Of a stretch of 57,077 nt of DNA, positions 49,512-57,077 are shown piece after piece. The stretch is from assembly GCA_947304355.1 (NCBI GenBank), contig CAMZAX010000014.1, positions 1-57,077 on the forward strand, given 5' to 3'. This stretch comes from an uncultured Selenomonadales bacterium (GTDB lineage Bacteria; Bacillota; Negativicutes; Selenomonadales; Selenomonadaceae). The translations under genes and the position numbers were made by a program. Below the pieces are notes generated by a model. That model was not told the DNA's origin. It made no database searches and worked only from the letters and a program-made list of their open reading frames with translations. The first letter of the stretch is position 1. The number at the start of each line of letters is the position of its first letter.

Positions 49512-51668
49512 TTGAGCTTGAAAACAAAAATCTACCGCGCCTTGACGGGCTCGACCGTTCGGAGCCTCGTGCGCCGCGTTGACGACTTTTGCGCGCTGAA
49601 CTTGCCGAACGTCCACAACAAAGTTTTTTTGCCTGCGAAGGCAGCCGCCAAGTCCGCGTTGCTTAAGTTCAGCATGACGCGTGCCAAAAAATCTGCGCGG
49701 GCGGTGAATTTGTGGATAGTCGCCGCGAAAGAAAATTTCTTCCCGCGAGTGAGCGTCGTCGTCCCGAATTTTAATCACGCGCCCTTTTTGCGTCAACGCC
49801 TTGAAACCGTCTACAACCAGACGTACAAAAATTTTGAAGTGATTCTGCTCGACGACGCCTCGACCGATTCAAGCATTGACATCTTGCGCGAGTTCCAACG
49901 CCTGCACGCCGACAACACGCGCCTTGTCGTCAACGCGGAAAATTCGGGCGGCGTGTTCAAGCAATGGCGGCGCGGCATCGAACTTGCGACGGGCGACTTG
50001 ATTTGGATTGCCGAGAGCGACGACTTCAGCGCGGAAAATTTTTTATCGGAGCTGGTGCCCGCCTTCGCCGACGACGCGATTGAACTTGCCTTTTGCCGCA
50101 GCGATTTCGTTCAAGACGGGCAAAAAATTTTCACGACCGAACAATATCTTGCCGACGTGCCCGCCTTCGATTGGACGAAAAATTTCGCCGTGACCGCCGC
50201 AGAATTCGTTGCGCAAGGTTTCGGCGTCAAGAACATTATTCCGAATGTCAGCGGCGTCGTTTTCCGCAAACGTGCGAACTTTCCCGACGCGTGTCGCGAC
50301 ATGAAACTTTGCGGCGATTGGGCGTTTTATCTTGACGTTATCAAGGGCGGTTGCGTCTTTTACACGCCGCGCGCCACGAATTTTTATCGCGTCCACAAAA
50401 ACAGCACGTCGCTTGCCGTTCAACGCGAGCCGCGCTACTTTATCGAACACGAACGCATTGCCCGAATCGTCGCGGAAAATTATCGCGTGCCGGCCGCCGT
50501 TCACGAGGCGCATTTCCAAAAGCTGAGCGAACATTTTTACGGCTACTACGGCGGAAAGGACGAACGCGAGCTTGCAAAACTTTTCGACGTGAATAAAATC
50601 CTGCGCGGCGTCCGCAAGCCGAACATCTTAATGGGCGTCTTTGCGATGAGTATCGGCGGCGGCGAGACCTTCCCGCTTATTCTTGCCAACGAACTCAATC
50701 GGCGCGGCGTGCCCGTCACGGTGCTTGATTTCCAAATGGCGGACGAGTTGCCCGACGTGCGCAAGAAACTCAACGCCTGCGTGCCGCTTGTCAAGCTGAA
50801 TAACACGGGCGGACTTGCCGAGGTCGTCGAGCAGTTCAAGATTGATTTGATACACACGCACCACGGCGCAGTTGACGTGGCGGCGAGCTTCGTCGAAAAC
50901 GTCAAGCACGTCGTCACGTTGCACGGCATGTACGAGGCGGCGGACGCTGCTTACCTGCAGACGATTCTTGAGCGCGTGAAGACCGTCGACGCGTTCGTTT
51001 ACATTGCCGACAAAAATTTGACGCCGTTAGGGACTAGGGACTGGGGACTGGGGACTAGTTTTGTCAAGATTGGAAACGGCTTGGAACGTTCGCCGATAAA
51101 TCCGATTCCCCGCGCAGATTTGAACATCCCCGCCGATTCGTTCGTCGCGTGCGTCGTGAGTCGCGCGATTCCGCAAAAAGGTTGGCAGGCGGCGATTGAC
51201 GCCGTTACTCTTGCCAACGAACGCGGGCGGCGCATCGATTTGATATTGGTCGGCGCGGGCGAAGTTTACGACAAGCTTAACGGTCGCGTGCCGGATTTCG
51301 TTCACATGACGGGCTTTAAGAGCAACGTGCGCGATTATCTTGCGGCGGCTGATGTCGGCTTGTTGCCGAGCGAATACGCGGGCGAAAGTTTTCCGCTTTT
51401 GATTATCGACAGCTTTTTCGCGGGGCGTCCCGTCGTGAGTTCAAACCTTGGCGAAGTCGCGGCGATGGTCGAGGACGCGGGCATTGTGTTCGATTTGGTC
51501 GGCGGCAAAGTTCCGATTGAGACGTTGGCAAAGATTCTGCGCGGGCTTGCAGACGATTCTGCCGCTTACGAAAAAATTCGGAGCCGCGTTGAAATTGTCG
51601 CCGAGAAATTTTCAATCGAACGCGTCGCCGAAGAATATATCAAATTGTACGGGGAGTTGACTTCATGA
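49512..51668 (+). CDS. Two-domain glycosyltransferase (GT2 + GT4)
   Basis: This 718-residue cytoplasmic enzyme has a GT2 domain first (VSVVVPNFNHAPFLRQRLETVYNQTY, then LLDDASTDSS and WIAESDDF, about residues 80-300). A GT4 domain follows (GVFAMSIGGGETFPLILANEL, then VSRAIPQKGWQAAIDAV and PSEYAGESFPLLIIDSFFAG, about residues 360-715). It probably adds two sugars to a surface polysaccharide together with the RgpF-like protein encoded next (ATGA overlap). The start is TTG 49512, 7 bases after GGGGAGGG. Four GGGACTR heptamers (51030-51057) are read in frame as GTRDWGLGTS within the GT4 domain. The first 35 residues resemble the start of the next protein. Confidence 0.88.
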   Translation: MSLKTKIYRALTGSTVRSLVRRVDDFCALNLPNVHNKVFLPAKAAAKSALLKFSMTRAKKSARAVNLWIVAAKENFFPRVSVVVPNFNHAPFLRQRLETVYNQTYKNFEVILLDDASTDSSIDILREFQRLHADNTRLVVNAENSGGVFKQWRRGIELATGDLIWIAESDDFSAENFLSELVPAFADDAIELAFCRSDFVQDGQKIFTTEQYLADVPAFDWTKNFAVTAAEFVAQGFGVKNIIPNVSGVVFRKRANFPDACRDMKLCGDWAFYLDVIKGGCVFYTPRATNFYRVHKNSTSLAVQREPRYFIEHERIARIVAENYRVPAAVHEAHFQKLSEHFYGYYGGKDERELAKLFDVNKILRGVRKPNILMGVFAMSIGGGETFPLILANELNRRGVPVTVLDFQMADELPDVRKKLNACVPLVKLNNTGGLAEVVEQFKIDLIHTHHGAVDVAASFVENVKHVVTLHGMYEAADAAYLQTILERVKTVDAFVYIADKNLTPLGTRDWGLGTSFVKIGNGLERSPINPIPRADLNIPADSFVACVVSRAIPQKGWQAAIDAVTLANERGRRIDLILVGAGEVYDKLNGRVPDFVHMTGFKSNVRDYLAAADVGLLPSEYAGESFPLLIIDSFFAGRPVVSSNLGEVAAMVEDAGIVFDLVGGKVPIETLAKILRGLADDSAAYEKIRSRVEIVAEKFSIERVAEEYIKLYGELTS
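51030..51057 (+). repeat. In-frame tandem heptamers GGGACTR inside a coding region
   Basis: GGGACTA, GGGACTG, GGGACTG and GGGACTA run without interruption. They encode a short Gly/Trp/Asp-rich insertion between the strand FVYIADKNLTP and FVKIGNGLE, where GT4 enzymes normally have a tight turn. Confidence 0.9.
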
Positions 51669-52699
51669 GCCTTTATCGCACGGTGCGGAGCTTTATCGGC
51701 AGAAATTTCGTGCGCCCGTTCGAGGATTATTGCGCGGTCAATCGCCCGGAGCTGTACGAGAAAATTTTTTACAACTTCCGCCACACGACGCGCCGCGAAG
51801 ATTTGGGCGACGTGTTTTACTTGCAAGTCAACGGTTACGACGATTTCGTTCAGCTGAAGCGCGAAAAAGATTTTGCGTTGAAGGTGCCGCTTGATTACGT
51901 TGCGCCGCCCGTCAAGCTGAAGGTCGCGGCGGTCGTCCACATCTTTTATCCCGAACTTGCCGCCGAGCTGAAAGCGTTGCTGCTGAACATCCCTTGCGCG
52001 GTCGACGTGTTCATTTCGACGACATCACCCGAAAAGCGCGCGTCGATTGAAAAAACCTTTAACGACTTCGATAAGGGGCGCGTCGTCGTGAGGGTCTTCG
52101 CCAATCGCGGGCGTGACATTGCCCCGGCGTTCGTGGGCTTCCGCGACATTTACGGCGATTACGATGCTTGCGTCCACCTGCACAGCAAAAAATCTCCGCA
52201 CGCCGAACGTCGGCTGTCGGGTTGGCGCGAGCATCTTTACGGCAAACTTTTGGGCAGTCGCGAAGTCGTCGGCGGGATTCTGAACATCTTGGCGGTTGAA
52301 AAGGTCGGTGTCGTCTTCCCGCAATATTACGCGCCGATTCGCGTGTCGATTAATTGGGGCGAAAATTATCTTGCGACGAAAAATTTTTTGCACGGGCTGG
52401 GCATTGACATTGACAACCGCCACTTGATTGAATTTCCTGCAGGCTCAATGTTTTGGTTCAAACCGCAAGCCCTTGCGCCGCTGTTGAATTGCCCGCTGAC
52501 GTTCGACGACTTCCCGGAAGAGCGCGGACAGGTTGACGGCACGACGGCTCACGCGATTGAGCGGGCGTTTCTGTTTATCGCGGAGGCGGCGGGCTACACG
52601 TGGATAAAAATTGACGGCACGGGCTTAACGTCGTCGTCGCAGGCGGAACTTACCGCGAACATCGAACGGGCGCGCCACTCGGTACTAAAACGCTATTGA
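51665..52699 (+). CDS. RgpF-like rhamnan synthesis family glycosyltransferase
   Basis: This 344-residue protein matches the RgpF family: AAVVHIFYPELAAELKALL, FANRGRDIAPAFVGFRDIYG, VHLHSKKSPHAERRLSGWREHLYG, EFPAGSMFWFKPQAL and ERGQVDGTTAHAIERAF. RgpF-type proteins help build rhamnose-rich surface polysaccharides. It overlaps the upstream glycosyltransferase gene by 4 bases. Its first 40 residues (RNFVRPFEDYCAVNRPELYEKIF) resemble RSLVRRVDDFCALNLPNVHNKVF in that enzyme, which suggests a shared targeting or docking segment. Confidence 0.88.
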   Translation: MSLYRTVRSFIGRNFVRPFEDYCAVNRPELYEKIFYNFRHTTRREDLGDVFYLQVNGYDDFVQLKREKDFALKVPLDYVAPPVKLKVAAVVHIFYPELAAELKALLLNIPCAVDVFISTTSPEKRASIEKTFNDFDKGRVVVRVFANRGRDIAPAFVGFRDIYGDYDACVHLHSKKSPHAERRLSGWREHLYGKLLGSREVVGGILNILAVEKVGVVFPQYYAPIRVSINWGENYLATKNFLHGLGIDIDNRHLIEFPAGSMFWFKPQALAPLLNCPLTFDDFPEERGQVDGTTAHAIERAFLFIAEAAGYTWIKIDGTGLTSSSQAELTANIERARHSVLKRY

Positions 52700-52709
52700 G
52701 GTGATACCT

Positions 52710-54434
52710 TTGAACTTGGACGGCTTTTCAATGCGTCCGTTGACTTTGGAGCTCGAACGGGCATTGGTCGGCGGGCGCGTCGACAAAATCACGCAACAAA
52801 ACAAAGCGAACTTGACGATAACGATACGGCAACCGGGGCGGACGTTCTTGCTTCGGCTGTCAACCGCGCCGCAAAATCCTTCCGTGCATTTGCTGAGCAA
52901 GCCGCCCGAAAATTTGCCGGAGCCGCCGACGTTTTGCATGGTGTTGCGCAAAAATCTGGAGGGCGGACGCGTCGCCGCGATTCGTCAACACGAACTTGAC
53001 CGAATCATTTTTATCGACACAGACTCAATCGTGGCGGGCGGGCGCATTCAAACGTTGACGTTGGCGGCGGAGCTCATCGGCAAGTACAGCAACTTGATTC
53101 TGATTTCCGACGGGCAGATCGTCGACGCGCTGAAAAAAATCGGCACGAACTCAAGCCGCGTCCGCACCGTCCTGCCGAATCAACCCTATCAACTGCCGCC
53201 CGCGCAGGACAAGCTTGACATCTTCGCGACCGACGTCGAAAAAATTTTGGCGCGCGTCAAGGCGGACGATTCGCGGCTCGACAAGGCGATAATGAACGCG
53301 TGTCAAGGCTTCGGTCCTCAAAGCGTCAAGGAGACGATTTACCTTGCGGGCTTGCCCAACGACATAAAAACTTCCTCACTCGACGCTGCCGACTTCGACA
53401 GCTTACGCGGCGCGCTGATTGAAATTCGTGACGCCGCACAAAGCCCGACGCCTTGCATGGTGAGCGACGCGGGGAAAATTCTTGCGCTGTCCGCCGTCAA
53501 GCTGAATTATCTGCGCGGCGACATGCGGACGTTTGAAACTTTATCGGAACTGTTGGAGACCGCCGACGCCGTTGCGGGCAGTTACGTGCCGCCCGACAAG
53601 GAACGCTTTGCCAAGCTCGTCAACAACGAACTGCGCCGCGCCACGAATAAAATCGCCGTGCTCGAACAGGAACTTGCCGCCGCCGAAAACGCCGACGATT
53701 GGCGAATCCGCGCCGACAATCTGTCGACCTACCGCTACCAATTCAAAGACCACGCCGACGGCGCGATTACCGTTGACAACATTTACGACGGGCAAAAAAT
53801 TTCTATTCCGCTCGACCGCCGCTTGACCATTGCCGCCAACGTCCAAGCCTGCTACAAAAAGTACGACAAGCTCAAGCGTTCGACGAAGTTCATTGCCGCG
53901 CAGATTGCCCTTTGCCGCGAAGAGATTGCCTACCTTGAAACGATTGCGCACGCGCTCACGGCAAGCACGACGATCGCCGACATCGACGAAATTCGCACGG
54001 AGCTGATTGCGGGCGGCTATCTTAAAGAGGCTCGAAAAAAATCCGCGCTGAGCAAAAAGCCGCAACCGTTGAAGTTCACGGCACCCGACGGCACGGAGAT
54101 TCTCGTTGGCAAGAACAACGCGCAAAACGACCGCTTGACGTTCAAGCTCGCCGCGCCCGACGACCTGTGGCTGCACACCAAGGACATCACGGGCTCTCAT
54201 GTCATCGTTCGTTCAAGCGCGGTCAGCGACGAAACTTTACAGCTCGCCGCCGAAATCGCCGTACACTTTTCAAAGGCTCGCGACTCGTCGAAAGTGCCCG
54301 TCGACTACGTTCAATGCAAGTTCGTCAAGAAACCTTCGGGCGCGAAGCCAGGCTTTGTCATCTTCACGAATCAGCGCACGCTTTACGTCACGCCGCGCGA
54401 AGGGCTGGAAAATTTGTTGACAGAAGAAGTTTAG
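52710..54434 (+). CDS. rqcH: RqcH (Rqc2/NFACT) ribosome quality-control protein
   Basis: This 574-residue protein rescues stalled 50S subunits by adding C-terminal alanine tails. The NFACT-N domain opens with LDGFSMRPLTLELERALVGGRVDKI. The residues known in Bacillus RqcH to be needed for tRNA binding are present as D97-R98 in RQHELDRII. A middle coiled-coil region (residues 280-420) follows, then the NFACT-R domain with DDLWLHTKDITGSHVIVRS and VDYVQCKFVKKPSGAKPGFV. I choose TTG 52710: GAGGTGAT lies just upstream, and this numbering puts the Asp-Arg pair at 97-98. It was formerly called fibronectin-binding protein A. The upstream glycan genes end 10 bases before. Confidence 0.93.
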   Translation: MNLDGFSMRPLTLELERALVGGRVDKITQQNKANLTITIRQPGRTFLLRLSTAPQNPSVHLLSKPPENLPEPPTFCMVLRKNLEGGRVAAIRQHELDRIIFIDTDSIVAGGRIQTLTLAAELIGKYSNLILISDGQIVDALKKIGTNSSRVRTVLPNQPYQLPPAQDKLDIFATDVEKILARVKADDSRLDKAIMNACQGFGPQSVKETIYLAGLPNDIKTSSLDAADFDSLRGALIEIRDAAQSPTPCMVSDAGKILALSAVKLNYLRGDMRTFETLSELLETADAVAGSYVPPDKERFAKLVNNELRRATNKIAVLEQELAAAENADDWRIRADNLSTYRYQFKDHADGAITVDNIYDGQKISIPLDRRLTIAANVQACYKKYDKLKRSTKFIAAQIALCREEIAYLETIAHALTASTTIADIDEIRTELIAGGYLKEARKKSALSKKPQPLKFTAPDGTEILVGKNNAQNDRLTFKLAAPDDLWLHTKDITGSHVIVRSSAVSDETLQLAAEIAVHFSKARDSSKVPVDYVQCKFVKKPSGAKPGFVIFTNQRTLYVTPREGLENLLTEEV

Positions 54435-54586
54435 GCGTGATACACTTCGCGCGATTGATTACGAAAAAATTTTCGGCAAAGGAAGTTCCTGAACTTTTAA
54501 CCATGACGTTTGAATTCTACTTCCCGCCGACAGGACAGGGGGCAGTCGTTGGCTGTCCCTTGTTCGTTTACATAGGAGGTCTCGCC

Positions 54587-56545
54587 ATGAAATCCGCCGA
54601 CGAAATTTTTGCATTCGTTAAAGCCGCGCTGAATCTGTTCAAAGCCGTGCCGACCGTCGAATCGGCGCAACCGTATGCTTTGGACAACGAAAAAAATCTT
54701 GCCAACGGGTTCTTCGTTACGGAGCGGGCGTTTCGCGCTTGCCCGTGCGTCGCCGACGAAAAAATCTTCGACGTCATGAAAAGCAAATTCGGTTACGACA
54801 TCTTTGAACTGAATCGCGGCTTCTACAAATCTTTCGGGACGGTCGCCGAAAGCACGCCGCAAAAAATTTTGGCGAACAAACTCCTGCACTACATGACGAC
54901 CTACGGCTTTGAACGCCTCGGCATTTTCGACAGAGAATGGGTTTACATCCCGAACGACGCATTGGAATTGCCCGCCGACGCAAAGCCCGTGAAAATCACC
55001 GTCATTGACGCAATCGACGACGCCGAAATCAAATCGCGTGCCGTCAAGCTGATTCAATCGGGCGCGGCTCTCTCCGACGAAACGCTCGACGATCTTATTG
55101 CCGTGGTAAAATTTTTGCGCATTGAACTGAACGTCGACGACGTGCCAAACAAAGAATTTGCAATTCGGCTGTGCGAACTGCTGAACATTTTGCCGAACGA
55201 CCCCGTTCAATTCCTGCGCTACATGATTTACATGACAACCGGCTCAAGCTTGCTGATAAAGGACGCCGACACCGTCGCAGCATTGCGGCGGGAGCGGGAC
55301 AAATTTTCTGCGCGCGCGTTGGACGATTGTTTTGCAAGATACATCGCGGCGAACGAGCTCGCAAAGTTGGCAGGCGTCTTCCATCGATTCAAGCCGCTGT
55401 GGTTGGCGTTCAAGCCGCATTCCGCTTACATGAAGTCGACGATAAACAAAATGCGCAAGCTCGCCGACCGTTATCACAAGCCCGCGCCGCCGAAATTTTT
55501 GGAGCGACTGACTTGCGCCGAAAGCGTCGACCTCGCGCAACTCAAAAGGGAACTCGCCAACGTTACGACCTTCAGGAAAGTTTCGCTCGCCAACGCGATT
55601 TTATATCGGCTTGCCACGCCGCAAAGCATCATCTACGCCATTCGCAACGGCAAGGCGTTCGCGGACGATTTTCGCGGCGGCTTGAAGTTCGACGCTCAAG
55701 AAATCCTCGGCACGATTGTCGATTCGATTGTCGAAGACATCAGCCCGAACGTTCGCGACAAAAAAATTTTCATCCCCGAACGCTTCACATATGCCGCACC
55801 CGTCAGCGAAAAACAATTCGTCGGCAACGTTCCCGCCGGCTCGTCATACACCTTCGCGGGCAAGGCGGTCGTCGTCGGCGTGCACTGGTTCAATCTGCTT
55901 GACGGTCAGCACGAAGAACGCGTGGATTTGGATTTGCATTTGAATTCCCGCAAGCGCGACATCGGTTGGCAAAACGACTTCGACGAGAAAAATTTTATCG
56001 ACACGCGCGAACGCAAGGTAATTTTTTCGGGCGACATGACGGACGCTCCGATTAAAGGCGGCGGCGCGACCGAGGCGTTCTTTATCGGCGAAACGCTTGC
56101 AGACGAAATGCTTACGGTGAATCTCAATCATTACAATCATTACGACCATGAAGTCGTGCCGTTCAAGCTGTTTCTTGCCGACGCGGCTCAAGAGCGCATT
56201 GACCGCCGATATTTGATTGACGCGCATGAAATTGCTTTTTGCGTGCCCTGCGAAATTTCTTCGGGCGAAATGTTCTTGGGCGTGCTCAATGCCGGCGAAC
56301 ACGGCGTGAAAAAATTTTATTTCTTTTCGCGCGACACGGGCAAGCGGATCGTCGCGAAGACCGACGAGCTTACGGAGAAAATCGTTTCGGCAATGGCGAC
56401 GACCCTTAACGCCGGCTTGAACTTGAACGACATTTTGCGGCGCGCTGGAGCCGTCTTGGACGACGTGACTGCCGACGACTGCGATATAAATCTTGACCCC
56501 GCAACAGTCACGAAGGATACCTTAATCGGGCTGTTCACCGCGTGA
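54587..56545 (+). CDS. Hypothetical protein with TerD-like C-terminal beta domain
   Basis: This 652-residue cytoplasmic protein starts at ATG 54587 behind AGGAGG. Residues 1-380 are helical (PNDPVQFLRYMIYMTTGSS, DCFARYIAANELAKLAGVFHRF) and resemble nothing I can name with confidence; a Ro60-like helical repeat is possible. From about residue 410, VGVHWFNLLDGQHEERVDLDLHL, then VIFSGDMTDAPIKGGGATEAF and TVNLNHYNH form a beta-rich domain. The DLDL and SGDMTDAP...GGATE marks recall TerD-type and Streptomyces SCO0854-type stress proteins. The next gene begins at its stop (ATG-less overlap) or 83 bases later. Its role is unknown. Confidence 0.65.
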   Translation: MKSADEIFAFVKAALNLFKAVPTVESAQPYALDNEKNLANGFFVTERAFRACPCVADEKIFDVMKSKFGYDIFELNRGFYKSFGTVAESTPQKILANKLLHYMTTYGFERLGIFDREWVYIPNDALELPADAKPVKITVIDAIDDAEIKSRAVKLIQSGAALSDETLDDLIAVVKFLRIELNVDDVPNKEFAIRLCELLNILPNDPVQFLRYMIYMTTGSSLLIKDADTVAALRRERDKFSARALDDCFARYIAANELAKLAGVFHRFKPLWLAFKPHSAYMKSTINKMRKLADRYHKPAPPKFLERLTCAESVDLAQLKRELANVTTFRKVSLANAILYRLATPQSIIYAIRNGKAFADDFRGGLKFDAQEILGTIVDSIVEDISPNVRDKKIFIPERFTYAAPVSEKQFVGNVPAGSSYTFAGKAVVVGVHWFNLLDGQHEERVDLDLHLNSRKRDIGWQNDFDEKNFIDTRERKVIFSGDMTDAPIKGGGATEAFFIGETLADEMLTVNLNHYNHYDHEVVPFKLFLADAAQERIDRRYLIDAHEIAFCVPCEISSGEMFLGVLNAGEHGVKKFYFFSRDTGKRIVAKTDELTEKIVSAMATTLNAGLNLNDILRRAGAVLDDVTADDCDINLDPATVTKDTLIGLFTA

Positions 56546-56628
56546 AGGTATACAAAATTTTTCGCATCCCGCGCAGGATTGACGGTTTCGGGCGCGAAGT
56601 CTTTACGGCAAGTTCGGAGGCGTTGACG

Positions 56629-57051
56629 TTGAGAATTTATCTTGACAACTGTTGTTTCGGCAGACCGTTCGACAACCAAAATTTCCCGCGAATAGCCGAA
56701 GAGACGGCGGCAATAATTTTTATACGCGAACAAATTAAAGCGGACAAGCTTAAAATGGCAACCTCGTATATGTTACACCATGAAAATTTTCAATGCCCTC
56801 TGATACTTCGTCGACGGGCAGTTGAAAGATTTTTGAAGGCTTATTCTGCCGTTTATATCGGCATAGGTCTTGCCGAATCGGTGACGACCAAGGCGGCTGA
56901 ATTCATGTCGGCGGGTATAAAAGAAAAAGACGCATGTCACGTCGCGAGCGCGATATTGGCGGAATGCGATTGCTTTTTAACTGTAGATGACAGGTTGCTG
57001 AAACTTGAATCTGACGAAATCGTTTTAGGGGTTGTTGGTAAACTCAAGTAA
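56629..57051 (+). CDS. PIN-domain protein (possible toxin-type RNase)
   Basis: This 140-residue protein has PIN-domain features: the first Asp in RIYLDNCCFGRPFD, a middle acidic residue (EET), and Asp in KEKDACHVASAILAECDCFLTVDDRLL. Many PIN proteins are VapC-type toxin RNases held by a small antitoxin. No antitoxin gene is visible directly before it. TTG 56629 is preferred, with GGAGG eight bases upstream and the domain starting at once. The frame is open back to GTG 56542, which overlaps the previous stop and would add 29 residues unrelated to PIN. Only 26 bases follow to the window end. Confidence 0.7.
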   Translation: MRIYLDNCCFGRPFDNQNFPRIAEETAAIIFIREQIKADKLKMATSYMLHHENFQCPLILRRRAVERFLKAYSAVYIGIGLAESVTTKAAEFMSAGIKEKDACHVASAILAECDCFLTVDDRLLKLESDEIVLGVVGKLK

Positions 57052-57077
57052 AAGAAAAACATAAGCAGTTCTCTGAT

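Noticed and set aside
54167-54586. N-terminal extension of the 652-residue protein
   Set aside because: The frame is open upstream but overlaps rqcH in another frame and reads as low-complexity His/Arg shadow sequence. The ATG at 54587 has AGGAGG.
56542-56628. Antitoxin gene before the PIN-domain gene
   Set aside because: The 29 codons before TTG 56629 lack an antitoxin-like DNA-binding or toxin-wrapping pattern and have no ribosome site of their own.

Overview
The window is about 57 kb of a bacterial chromosome. It is gene-dense, roughly 55% G+C, with operons on both strands, Shine-Dalgarno sites of the AGGAGG type and several TTG starts. Firmicute-type genes (RbgA/YlqF GTPase, LytR-CpsA-Psr protein, STAS antagonist, RodZ, RqcH) sit beside an LptD/OstA outer-membrane assembly protein. 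A firmicute with an outer membrane points to the Negativicutes (Selenomonas/Veillonella relatives). The redox genes (flavodiiron protein, rubrerythrin fusion) suggest an anaerobe. Genus is inference only.

Layout. 1-3.1 kb: a tandem family of small coiled-coil membrane proteins, then rbgA and a CydC-like ABC half-transporter. 3.1-8.5 kb: an MsrA-like protein without its catalytic cysteine, an LCP protein, a large DNA adenine methyltransferase and a flavin reductase-rubredoxin-rubrerythrin fusion. 8.5-10.6 kb: a small accessory island beside tRNA-Arg, with an IS30-like transposase remnant and a frameshifted DUF262/DUF1524 (GmrSD-like) gene. 10.6-12.6 kb: flavodiiron protein, STAS protein and a hypothetical gene. 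12.7-19.6 kb: a family-5 nickel/peptide ABC transporter set that includes a methyltransferase, a BspA-type leucine-rich-repeat protein, a small secreted protein and a double-glycine-leader protein. 19.7-24.4 kb: two small hypothetical genes, LptD with a periplasmic partner, and a solitary FliD-like protein. 24.5-28 kb: a hydratase-thiolase-ligase operon and a TSUP permease. 28-33.2 kb: an MBL-fold protein, a GrpE-like protein and a 965-residue Hsp70 in one operon. 33.4-43.9 kb: DUF4127, DUF2225, C69 dipeptidase, a GH13-GH77 fusion, a glycosyltransferase and an SPFH/zinc-ribbon protein. 44-49.4 kb: CAP-domain protein, RodZ, a second double-glycine-leader protein, a DUF362 lipoprotein, Hpt protein, LysE-type exporter and ferredoxin. 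49.5-57 kb: two cell-surface glycan glycosyltransferases, RqcH, a 652-residue protein with a TerD-like tail, and a PIN-domain protein.

The most notable signals are these. (1) A private Hsp70 + GrpE-like + metallo-beta-lactamase chaperone operon. (2) Two dispersed double-glycine-leader proteins with nearly identical upstream promoter elements. (3) A duplicated leader with mutually exclusive hairpins upstream of both halves of the ABC transporter. (4) Several families of tandem heptanucleotide repeats at gene borders; single copies appear to supply a -35 box, a Shine-Dalgarno site and an in-frame coding insertion. (5) Two diverged intergenic repeat families with hairpins.

All functional calls come from reading translations and motifs. 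No database search was run.
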